A stretch of 64,000 nucleotides of DNA from assembly GCA_038496675.1 (NCBI GenBank), contig CM076661.1, positions 6,383,478-6,447,477 of the forward strand. The letters are read 5' to 3'. Under the pieces are notes generated by a model. That model ran no database searches. It was given only the letters and a program-made list of their open reading frames with translations, and had not been told where the DNA came from. Of the stretch, positions 35,595 through 46,369 are shown in pieces; the stretch's first letter is position 1; each line of letters opens with the position of its first letter. This DNA comes from Rachycentron canadum. Its lineage: Eukaryota; Chordata; Actinopteri; Carangiformes; Rachycentridae. The translations under genes were made by a program, and so were the position numbers.

Positions 35595-38500
35595 CGCTCC
35601 CAGGAACATGTGGGGAAGCTGAAGGAGACTTACGACCATCGTCTGATGCTCAAACACCTGCCGGCAGAGTTCGGCGTGTTTTTGGAGCACATTTCCAGCC
35701 TGGACTACTTCACCAAGCCTGATTACCAGGTGACTAATTTGATTTTAATTCTGCAGATCTTACATAAAAATGCTGGTTTCAGCAAGTAATGATATAGTCC
35801 TATATTTCCCCTGTTTAAAAGACAAGGTAAAGTGTGCAGTACATGCCCTGGAAAGGTCTGCTTCATTTATACAACCAAAATGTGCCTGGTTAATTATGTT
35901 TTGTTGTTTTGTCACAGCTGCTGATGTCAGTGTTTGACAACAGTATGAAAACCTACAATGTAGTGGAGAATGATCCTTATGACTGGGAGCGGACGGGCAC
36001 AGATGGCACTTTGACAATCAGTGCCAGTGCCACAACACCACAACATCACACCCGCCTCACACCAGCACATATGGGGTAGGTTTGCTTAAAATAATAATAA
36101 TAAATAATAAAAACCTTTTTAGTGGGGATTTTGTTTTTTATTCAACTCCAGAGCACTTGAGAAAAAAAATGTTTTTGTAGGGTATTTATTTTCTGAATAA
36201 AATGACCTAACTCTGGCTATGCCTAGCTGGGTGGTTATTTTACTGAAACATGAATAATGTGTGTACTTCTTGTTGTACCAGCATGGCGAATGCCTCCCTG
36301 ATACCTGGTGACCTGATGAGGGAAAACACAGACGAGGTTTTGCAGGATGAGCAGCTCAGTGACGTGGAGAACAACCCTGCTCCTGAGCGCCTTCCTGGCT
36401 CACCCCTCCACCCGCACCGCAACCAGGAAGCTGATGTCTGGGAGGAGCTGGACCGCAACCGTAATCGCATCAGGACGGCTGTCTGGAAGGTAGAAAACAA
36501 ATGAACACACAAACAATAGTTTCTGTGCATTTATTATGGGAGTTTCCAAGCCTCAAATACTCTAAAGATAATTAATTCCTCAGGCAATTTTCTTTGGTAA
36601 ATAAGTTCCAAATACTGACTGATGAATCCCACAGGCAGCAACAGAGGAGGAACACAGCAACCACCAGGGCAACCAAGGACACCAGAGCCCCTACGCTGGG
36701 CCAAGTCTGGGTTCCCCAGTCAAACTACACTCTGAGGTGATGGCTTCGGACCGTGACGGCCCTCTGCTGAGGAAGCTCCGCAACATCCACAGCTTTGAGC
36801 TGGAGAGGAGACTTGGCCTGGAGTCAAAGCCCAGTCCTGAGCGCTTTCTGGAGGCCTGGTAGGGCTATCAGTATTTTTTTTTTCAACACCTATTTTGCAA
36901 ATTTTTCCTTGGGATTTAGTTGAAACCTGATTGTTTGCATTTGTTTTGTGTTCAGCTCAGCAAAGCAGCAGCCTGGCACCCCACACCTTGATAAGGAGGC
37001 GAACGGAGCTGCAATCATCCCAGTAACTCAGGGTCAAACGGTACCTGCTGGGGAACGTCCCGATAGGGTCTGGCACTACGACGAGGAGTTCAGGTCTGGT
37101 GGTGGTTCTCCTAAGCCCGCATCCCCTGGATCTTTGGAGCAGGGAGAGGGGGCAGCGAGCAGTGGGGGCTTTGTGGCCCTCAATTTGAGCTCTGGGAGGC
37201 ATGACATTGACTCAAGGGAGTGGGTAATGGTGGAGCGGCCCAGTGGCTCCCCAGGAGCAAAGGTTACCCCAAGCCCTTCAGAAGAGGATGAGGAACCAGA
37301 GGTACTCCAGCCAGGGGAACAGTCTCCTGGATGGGAAAAGGGCAGCCCAAGCCCGACTTCTGGCAAAGCTAAACAAGAAAACATGTCTTCCTCCAAGGGA
37401 AGTGCAAAAGTGGACAAGTTGGAGCTTAGCGTGGGCCCTGCAGGGGCCCTGCCCCCCGTCACTCCAACCAGCCCAGCTGAAGCTCTGGCTGAGGGAGTTC
37501 TCACTCAGGTAAGCCCATTCATTTGAAGGCCATCTCACAACATGGCATACATGATACTGACTGTAGTCAGCGTTTTACAAAGTTAAAAAGCTGCACAGAG
37601 TCAGAGTTCTAGCTATAGAACGCTAATGCTAATGTCATACAACAATCAGAGATCCACCAGCTGCATCTTGCTGTAGTTTGAAGCTAAATGTTACTGCTTT
37701 ATGTTTGCTCGCTTCTTCACTTGTTACTACATTGTTACTAGATGATATCTGTGACACAGCTGCAGAGCTTTGATCATATCACAGCATGGAGAAAGGGAGA
37801 GCTTATGCCTTTGAAATGCACTTTGATTTGCTTTAGATTTCATGCAGAATTGTACCTTATTTGCAATCATTTTCAATGTGTTTAGTTGGTTTTATTTACT
37901 TTACAAATTAAATGATTTCTTTTCAGAATATACTTTGGTTTGTTTAGTTGAAAGTACTTTTTTGCTACGTTGCTATTCATAACCTTTCACCAGCCCACTG
38001 AGCCCAAATCCCAAATCCTTAATCAAGTTGAACATAGACCGCTTTTACTTAAATTGCAGAGTTGCTTTTTTCACGACGAGAGGAGTAACTGTCCCCTTAC
38101 TCTCTCCTACAACCAGAACAACTACCTCCAAGCTGAAAATGTACGCTGCCTTCCCAATTCCCTTCCTCATCTCCTTCCTTCCTTAGCTTGAAATCATGCC
38201 CTGAATTATCTTTATGATCCCCACGTCGTTTTAGCTGGAAAAAGAAAAACAGCACTGCGTCGTGCTCCGAATCGGTGCAACCTGCCTCGTAGCACTCCCA
38301 CCACACTTCCTCTAGTTCCTCACTCCCTCACCAATCTCACAACCCCTCCTCTCTCCACCTCCCACTTCTCTCCTTCCCCTCTCTTAGCTCCCCACCTCTC
38401 CTCCATCCCTGCCTGAGGAGGTCGCGGCCCGGACATCCAGCCCCATTCCTCTGCGTTCCCCCAGCCCTCACACCCTCCTGACCACCTTGTCGGACCCACT

Positions 38501-41275
38501 GCACCAGCGCCAACCACTGGGCATGAGGCGCAGCCAGTCTGCTGACCAGCAGCCACAGGAGCGTCCTTCCTCTTCCTCCTGCCATGCCTCCCTTCCACTA
38601 CCACCAAACCCTGCCCCAGGCACCCACTCGCCCAGTCGTAGGAAACTGCCTCCCATCCCGGCGGGTGCTGCCAACGCCAAGTTTCCCTCCGTCATTCGCA
38701 TCACACGTGCCCAGCTTCAGCAGGTGATGAGCCCATCACGATAAAAACAGATCTCCATTCACCTTCCTCTACGTCAGTAGCAACACACCGGCTGTCAACA
38801 TTTTTGTTCGCTCATTTTCTTTTTTGTTTAAGTTGCTTGTTTTGCCGTCTTTGTTCAGTTGGCTTGCTTATTGTGTTGTTGTCAGGCAGCTCTCTCCAGA
38901 GACCATGAAGGGCATTGTGCAGGCCAGACAGAGCATGGGTCAGATGTGTCCTTGTGTCTGGACATGTGTTCTTGTGATCTGAATAGGGGTGTGTGTTTGT
39001 CTGATTGTGGCATGTGTGTTTGGAATGTCGAGTCATGACTACAGGTTGCATGGTCTCTTTTGTTTCAGATCGTCTTTGTCCTCTCTATCTTTCTCTTTCT
39101 CTCTCTCTCCCTGTATTTGTTCCTCACCCTCTCTTCGCTGAAGCCCCCTGCGAAGTTGCGTGAACGTTTCCTGTCCTACTTGCCGGTTTAGTACTCACAG
39201 CTTGACTGACACTGCCATAGCACTTGTGTGTTTCGGTCTGATAATGGTAGCTATGGTATTGCATGCTGTTGCCAAACTAATCACCATTTATTACGCCATA
39301 TTATAAAATTCTTTTCACACATCTGCATCAGGCTCTTGCTACAGAACTACAGCACAACTCGACATGTTGTAGTCTTTCAGCAACAGGCCTTTGACAATTC
39401 GAATATTATTCCCATTTTTAGTGGGGTTTATTTTTGAAATAACACCTTTGTGTCTCTTTCTCTTCCCTCCCATGTCTTCACCTCCCCCTCCCCTTCAGTT
39501 GACAGCTCAGCGTCCCTCTGGGCTGTCCTCCCAGTCAGGATCGGACAGTGCTCCACAGTGCCTCCTGCTGGAGAGGCGTGGTGAAGGTGAAGCTGAGACT
39601 CAGCAGTTGCAGGAGCACGCAGTGGACATCACCTCACCCCAGGACCATGTGCCCACCCATCCAGGGACACCCACAGACCCCCTGGCTGAGACGTTGATCA
39701 ATGGAGAAAGCTACACCAAAGCTCAAAGCCCTGTGCCAAGCCGTGTGTCTTCCCCATGCTCCCCACGCTCGCCTCCTCCGCGCTCGCCCTCCTCTCCGCA
39801 CTCCCCTCGCTCTCCTCGCTCCCCTCATTCTCCTCATTCACCTCGCAGTCCTGTTTTTGCCAATGGGCACATCTCCCCTCATTTTACTGGACAAGGGGAT
39901 TTAAGTAATGGAGCTTTCCCCAAGCTGAAAGACCCTGAGAATTCTGGCCCCAGTCCCTGTGCCACAGAGCATCGACGAAGAAAAGAGGAAAGTGGGGGGG
40001 TGAACTACGCCCAAGATCAGATTAGTGGCCCAGCCTCTGTTTCCCCAGTTGCCCCCCGTAAAGACCCCAGCCGCAGGCAAAGTCGCATCCCTGTCCTGGA
40101 GCCCTCCAGCCTGCTGGAGCTCCCAACTCCCGGGTCTGCCAAGGAGAAACTCCTGCAGAAGAAAGCCAGCCACCAGGGCCCGGTCCCCTCTCCGACTGCC
40201 TCGCCGTCCCTCTCTGACAGGCGTGGCCCCATGGTGGCTTCCCTTGCAAGGGATCCCCTGTCCTCCACCTCTGACCGCTCCCAGGATGAGGACTCTCTCA
40301 TGGGCTCCCGCTCTGACCGCCAGGGAGATGATGCTCCATCCCTCTCCTCTTCCTCCAGCCCCCTGTCCCGTAAGAGTAGGATCCCTCGACCTGTTCATTC
40401 AGCCTCTTCTGCTGAGCAGCTGGCCTCCCAGTTCCTGCCCCGCCCACCCCCTGGAAAGCCACCTTGCCGCCCCACAGTGGAGGGCAGGTAATTTCATACA
40501 ATAATTAATCCAACCATTATTGTCCCAAAAACAATTTGTGATGAAAGGCATAAAGGAAAGAGCATGAAGACTTGGAAAAACATGAAAAACATTGCTTATT
40601 TGTTCATGTGATTAATGGGATTGTCCAACACGACTTTCATGTGTGTGCTAAATATGAAGTAAGAGCCAGATTAGTTTGATTTAGACTAGAAGTAGGGGGA
40701 AACTACCAGGATAAACATGGTATGTAGCTGAGACATCCTTTAATCTATCACACTGATTCCTGGTTTGCTTTGAAATATGTGACTTGGCTGTTTTTCATTT
40801 GTTGCTTTGCATCTTGTACTCACTCAGGCTTAGGCGTTACCGCATCCGAGCTGGCAGCACCAGTGACTCAGACCTCCTGACATGCCTTGCTCAGCTGATG
40901 CATGGTTCCCGTGGCTCCCCCCTTCACCACCGCTCCTCAGCCCAGCACGGGGGCTCCAGGATGGGTATTTGCAGCCTGACAAGCTCTCCGCACCACCACC
41001 GCAGCTCTAGCGCCTCACCACGCAGCTCCTCCTCCCTGCAGCGCTCTGTCAGCTCCTCGCCCTCCCGCCACGAGCACCGTGGTGGCGGGGGTGGGGGCTG
41101 CCTCGGACGTAGCCGCTCACCTCCCAGCTTTTCGGGCTCACCGCCTCCCCGCCGCTTCTACCCCCACCACCAGGAGACTTGCTGCAGCCGGCAGGCACGC
41201 ACGGGCCCCTTCCACCTGTCCAGGGGAAAAGGCTGCAGCCGAGAGGGCAAGTGCTCCAGCAAGCTGAGCAGATAG
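29484..41275 (+). CDS. ttbk2: Tau tubulin kinase 2, complete, 15 coding exons
   Basis: TTBK2 is a CK1-superfamily Ser/Thr kinase that starts ciliogenesis at the mother centriole and phosphorylates tau, tubulin and TDP-43. Coding exons: 29484-29552, 30971-31118, 32430-32503, 33847-33987, 34369-34473, 35121-35186, 35307-35399, 35604-35729, 35918-36075, 36282-36489, 36635-36858, 36956-37508, 38388-38723, 39499-40487, 40828-41275. Phases agree throughout, giving 1245 aa (human 1244). The kinase domain has IGGGGFGEIYE, Lys50 in VALKVES, HRDIKP at 139-144 and DFG with Asp163; numbering equals human. The tail has two EB1-type SRIP motifs (about residues 962 and 1060), the proline-rich PRPPPGKPPCRP (about 1081) matching the CEP164-binding segment, and the SKLSR C-terminus. 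The coding exon 4 acceptor has a poor pyrimidine tract. Coding exon 13 (38388-38723) is the least certain exon. Confidence 0.95.
30020..30063. repeat. Imperfect (GT)n microsatellite
   Basis: GT-rich run with interspersed CT and CG units in the ttbk2 intron between coding exons 1 and 2. Confidence 0.85.
35051..35073. repeat. (TA)n microsatellite in ttbk2 intron
   Basis: A short TA run between coding exons 5 and 6, flanked by the duplicated word TGATGTATTA. Confidence 0.85.
35489..35593 (+). repeat. (TG)n microsatellite next to a ttbk2 3' splice site
   Basis: About 52 TG units with one ambiguous base (N at 35543), ending only ten bases before the acceptor CTCCCAG of coding exon 8 (35604). It occupies half of the 204-base intron, and the only remaining pyrimidines before the AG are TTCGCTCCCAG. 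The true repeat length is uncertain because of the N. Confidence 0.97.
39757..39852 (+). repeat. ttbk2: Ser-Pro repeat in ttbk2 coding exon 14
   Basis: Around residues 853-885 the protein is a run of SPRSP, SPHSP and RSP units, encoded by a degenerate CGCTCTCCT/CATTCTCCT-like repeat. The Ser-Pro steps are potential proline-directed phosphorylation sites. It lies in the disordered tail, between the kinase domain and the EB1/CEP164-binding motifs. Confidence 0.85.
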
Positions 41276-44200
41276 TTGCCCACCAGGCTGTGCTGTCACA
41301 GCAGAGGATGGGAAGACTCCAGTCATGATAGGGTAGACGCCAGTCAGTTTAAAACCTGAGTCTTCCTCTAGAGAATTAGAAAAAAATCCCTGGTCTTTGC
41401 TGTTAGTCTGAACCTAACAATTGTCTTGCTTCCTCCCGCTGTTGTTTCACTTCTATTTCCACACAGGGTTTGTCATTCATTTATGTGCCCAGCTTTAAAG
41501 GGGTACTCCAGGGACTTAGTATTGAATTTCCACGAGGTTGTGAGACTAGGATTTGAGAAAGAAGGGTCAAAACCTGTGTAGCAGATGTTTGGATATCCTC
41601 ACTTTGAGTTCAGTAAGCTCCAAAAATACTTCTTTCTCTCTTTCCTTGGCTTCTCTGTGTCAGTAAGCTGAATCGTTGGAGTTCCCTTTTCTGTCAATGC
41701 ATCACCCAAATTATATTGACTGGTCAGTGTCATTTTATATTTGTTAAAATGTTGTAGAGCAAAATAGTGTAGCTGCAAAATTAAATAGTTCCTTCCTAAT
41801 GCAGGATGTTCTATTATACATAAATCAATAGTTAGTTGAGCCAGTGGGCACATAAATAAATCAGTTTTCTGCTTATTCAACTTTAAACCATCCTGCACCA
41901 CAATATATAGTAACTTATTTATCCCCAGTATAAATGCACTCAGATCACACTGATGGAGTATCGCTGTAGCTGATCACAGCTTAATTAAATATTGGCCTGG
42001 GGTTGACTCAGTTATCTCCTCTGCGTTTGGAGATTTGCAGGCAGGGTATAATATTTACTTTATGCTACGTGTGAATGCATAAAGCCAGACTTTGTGTACA
42101 GTTGTATTTATTGAGATATTTATTTTGATGCTTAGCGACGCTTACTACTCCTACCCTCGTCTGTGTGATCGTGGATGTGCGTTTTTTTTGGGTCACTCAG
42201 ATTAGTTTTTAATGTTTAATCGACCGGATCGCTCCGTAGAGATCCTTTATACAATCAGTCATGTGGAGTGTGTGAGGACACGCACCTTTTTGTGCCTACT
42301 GTGTTGCCAAGAGGGACTGTGGAGGGAATTAAAGGTTAGAAGACTGGAACTCCTTTTTAGACCTGAAGGTGTTAAGGGAATGTGTGTTTCCAGTATAAGT
42401 ACTTGTAGTAGCAGTAGTAAGCTTAAAGAACACAAGGTACATTACTGATGAGTAATGTTCAGACGCAGATATTTGTGCCTTGGCACTTTGGGCAGCTTGA
42501 GGATTCACTCTGATGTGTCTGTAATTTGAAGAAAAGAAAAAAAAAAAAAAAAAAAAGGAGCCAAAAACAGACTTGTGCCAGCGGTTATAAGACGACCCTT
42601 TTCACCAGTATTCTTTCATGTAGAAAAGGTAGCAACGCAATTGTTTGTTAAACCAAACACAATTTGAGCAACAGTTTACTTGAGGGCCAAGTAGCTATTA
42701 TTTGTAATTTGAAATATTTCAAGTGAAACCCGTTCCAGCTGTCCTGTATGCACCAGGTCAGTGTTTGAAATAATAAAAAAAAAACTTTGAACAAATGTGA
42801 ATTTCAGACCTCAAACAACATTTTGTCAAATGTTACTAAACATGGAGGCCATATGTACATATATTTCTCACACAAAAATGATGAAGAATGTTTTGTTTAG
42901 TTCCTCCTGCGCTGGAGAATGTCTTTTATATAATGACATGCAGTATATATGTGCACAAGGCAAAGGAATCAAAAGTATTGTTTGTGTTTAATTTAGTTAG
43001 GATTCCTCACTGAAACTCTCCCCCGCAACCTCTTCCCACTCCTCTGCTTGTAAGATACTGTAAAATAAATTAACTCCAGCTTCCTTCCAGTGCTACTCTT
43101 TGCATGCTCAACAGAGAAAAGACAGAAAAAAAAGAATAATCAGAATCGAACTACTGAGTAAAAAAAGCTGCAAACCACCACCTCCCATTACAGGGCATTT
43201 ATCTTGTGAAGATTTGAACTCAGTGGGGACTTCATAACCTGCTGGGAGAGCAAATTTAATTTCTGTGAATCTGTATATCTTCTCTGTCCCATCTCATTAT
43301 TCATTTTCCTCTCCCCATCTGATCGACGATACTAGTTTTCTGCACTTCCTGCTCTGACTTGAGATGATTGTGTTGCTGGATAGCGATAGACTGTATTTTT
43401 TATCAGCGCAACAAGCTTAGGACATGATGCACAATATAATTACCAGGAAAAAAAAAGAGAAAAGGGAATAGACTTTGCTGTGTGTTGAGGCATTTGTATG
43501 GAAGGAAAGACAAAAGAGCTGCAAGATTAATGGCAGCCATAGCCTCTGTAATATATGGCTGCACAAGAGAAAAGTCCCATTGCCAAATATTTTGATACAT
43601 TTTTGCAGATGTGGTTTGACTTGAGATGATAACTATGGGAGCGTATAGAGGTTAAATGGGGCATGATGCTTTGCAGTCATAAAATGTGCTCGTGCAGGAG
43701 TTGCAGGTACCCCACGCTCAGCTTCTCAGAGCAGCTATGATGACTCATCCTGAAGGCAGACAGCGTTCAGTCAGTCAGCTGCCTTAATGTCTCTTCTCTG
43801 CCCCTCTGTGCATAGCGAGGGATGACTGAGCCTTGTCTGTTTTGGAGATCATTCCACTATTTAGGCCCAAGCCAAGCCCCCCTGTCACTTAGCTCCTGTC
43901 TGTAAATGGCACATGCTGCCATGACCGTCAGCACGCCATCCCCTGCAATCAGTGCGGTCGAGCTCTTGTGCTTGTTTTTCTGTGAGAATGTGTGGACCAT
44001 TTATCGACCAACTGGTGGAAATGAGAAAATTTCAGGCCACAGTGTTCAAGTTGTGCTTGTCCATGTGGCGACTGCATGCTCTAGAACAGGAGCTTGCAAA
44101 CTTTCTACACATTGCCAGCAATCAGTGGCTGAATTCTCCCTCTTTTGACTTCTCTGTTTCAGGCTCACAGATTTCAACATATTTCAAGCTTTCAAAGTTC

Positions 44201-44379
44201 AAAACGTGGTTGTGCAGACCTTTAATATTTACCAGTAAAACATTCAAATAATTATTTAAGTAAAATCATTATTGTAAAACTTAACTTATATGCTAACAAG
44301 CTTGAGTGAACGGGAGGAACAGACACTAAAGAGTGCTGCTGGTTTAAAAAGATAATCAGATTTTTCATGTTTTTTTGTT

Positions 44380-44406
44380 GTTATTATTATTATTATTATT
44401 ATTATT
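44380..44406. repeat. (ATT)n microsatellite
   Basis: About nine ATT units within the inferred ttbk2 3'UTR. Confidence 0.9.
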
Positions 44407-44848
44407 GCACATAAGTGGTGTGTAGTGGTAGTACTAGTGTTACCTTCCAGATGAGATTTCCTTTATCACTTTTTTTTAAAGTGGCCTGCTGTTGAAGGTG
44501 TCATACTTATAGTAGCTGGTATTTGTGGTTACAGATACCACTGGCCAACAACAACAAAGCCCAGTTGTTTTGTTTTATTCTGAAAGGTGAGATGAAAACT
44601 AATGAAAGCTTTGGTGTGCACTGGTACACGTCTCATGTCATAACATCGGATTACCTGTTAATAACTTATAAATACTTGACAGAAATTATTTATTGTGACA
44701 TTTGCTAATTTGCCCATCCATCATTTTGACTTCAATAGTTGAGATTTTTTTAATGGTTGATATTTTTTGTGTTGTAATGTATGTCTTGGTTTTTGAAATG
44801 TAACTGTACAGTCTCAAAGAAAGAATGTAACAAGTGGGAGTTTTGCAC

Positions 44849-44856
44849 TGTATATA
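44849..44856 (+). promoter_or_regulatory. ttbk2: Pumilio-type recognition element in 3'UTR
   Basis: TGTATATA fits the Pumilio consensus UGUANAUA and lies about 120 bases before the distal poly(A) signal. Single short motif; function inferred. Confidence 0.3.
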
Positions 44857-44970
44857 ACTGTAATTATTTATGTTTATTCTATCATTTGTATCATATCAAT
44901 GCCTTGTACAGTGTTTTTTTCTTTTTTGTTTTAAAATTATTTTGTATTTTATTTTTATAAACTGGTTATA

Positions 44971-44976
44971 AATAAA
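44971..44976 (+). terminator. ttbk2: ttbk2 distal polyadenylation signal
   Basis: Canonical AATAAA followed by a T-rich stretch about 40 bases downstream, at the end of the AU-rich 3'UTR-like region. Confidence 0.55.
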
Positions 44977-44995
44977 ATACTCATTCCGCATGCAG

Positions 44996-45870
44996 ACAGA
45001 ATCTTGTGAAAGGTTCCTGTTTTTAATCCATAAGCTTTGAACACTGGATGAGTACATAACATGCAAATGTGTGTGTTTTTACTTGTGCACTGGACTATTA
45101 TCATTTTTTTGGTTTCACCACAAACTGAACAAATTAAATATATAAATCTATATAAATAGATTCAAAATAAATACAATTAATATATCCAAAACATGAAACA
45201 TAAATTGATACAAACTTCATATGATCTTATGAACTTGTCTCTTGGTTGATTTAAATGTTATTGTATTGAGATAATCCAATCCTGGATTTATTTGTGTATT
45301 TTGAATTTACCATACAGTATTGTCAACTCAAAGTTAATTAAAGTTTAACTGTATGGTGTATCACTTAGGTCAGATCTGGTCCAGTAGACAATGTCATAGA
45401 GCCGTTTATTGGCAGCAAATTCACTTTTTACTTTCCCTAGTTTTTCACTGTAGTGATAACTGCAATTAAGCATAAGCATCAATTTATTTGGTGGAAACAT
45501 TTTTTCTCCTTTTGATATAATTTTGCCATTGAGTTTCAATTATTTAATTTCACATTTAACAGTCATGTCAATATAAACAGTTCATAATTTGCTTCAGTCA
45601 ACACTACTATGACTTATTGTACAATATACCTGCCCCTAAAATGTCTGTTTCTAAATAAAAAGACAGGTTTGACAGTCAGGAGAGGTGGACAGCTGATTAT
45701 TCTCTGCTGGAGATAAATGTAACCGCTCTTTGTCTGATCTGCGGCGACAAAGCAGTTTGACAGGTTCAAGGGAATGAGAGGAATAGACCGCTGGGTGTTT
45801 TATGGCAAGTGACCCCCCCATGAGTGTTAAGTTTGAGGCTCCACGTGTTTTCAGAGCTTCGGTCTCGGGG
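44996..45870. other. Intergenic, ttbk2 to assembly gap
   Basis: AT-rich sequence without recognisable exon; it becomes GC-richer close to the gap, consistent with approach to the cdan1 promoter. Confidence 0.45.
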
Positions 45871-46250
45871 NNNNNNNNNNNNNNNNNNNNNNNNNNNNNN
45901 NNNNNNNNNNNNNNNNNNNNNNNNNNNNNNNNNNNNNNNNNNNNNNNNNNNNNNNNNNNNNNNNNNNNNNNNNNNNNNNNNNNNNNNNNNNNNNNNNNNN
46001 NNNNNNNNNNNNNNNNNNNNNNNNNNNNNNNNNNNNNNNNNNNNNNNNNNNNNNNNNNNNNNNNNNNNNNNNNNNNNNNNNNNNNNNNNNNNNNNNNNNN
46101 NNNNNNNNNNNNNNNNNNNNNNNNNNNNNNNNNNNNNNNNNNNNNNNNNNNNNNNNNNNNNNNNNNNNNNNNNNNNNNNNNNNNNNNNNNNNNNNNNNNN
46201 NNNNNNNNNNNNNNNNNNNNNNNNNNNNNNNNNNNNNNNNNNNNNNNNNN
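45871..46250. other. Assembly gap of 380 N
   Basis: Unresolved bases immediately upstream of cdan1 exon 1. Flanking sequence is GC-rich, so the missing part is probably the cdan1 CpG-island promoter. Frames read across it are meaningless. Confidence 0.99.
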
Positions 46251-46369
46251 GCCGTCATCTTCTGCCTGCTGCACACGTAGTAGGTTCACGTCATACGCAA
46301 TACGCGCATGCGTATACGCTGGACACGCCCCCTCCCCTCAGTCCTGCATCCGCGCAGCGCCTGGCCAGA

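Larger units (their letters stand above)
41276..44995 (+). other. ttbk2: ttbk2 3'UTR (inferred extent)
   Basis: There is no coding exon between the ttbk2 stop and the assembly gap. AU-rich sequence with TATTTA words runs to a canonical AATAAA at 44971-44976, which I take as the distal poly(A) signal. An A-run at 42535-42557 and other AATAAA-type hexamers (about 42768, 43071) could give shorter forms. A Pumilio-type TGTATATA lies at 44849-44856. An (ATT)n run is at 44380-44406. Confidence 0.5.

Noticed and set aside
41490..41620. AAAGGGGTACTCCAGGGA segment, possibly a fish repeat
   Set aside because: Only a vague likeness to interspersed repeats; no ends or duplications visible.
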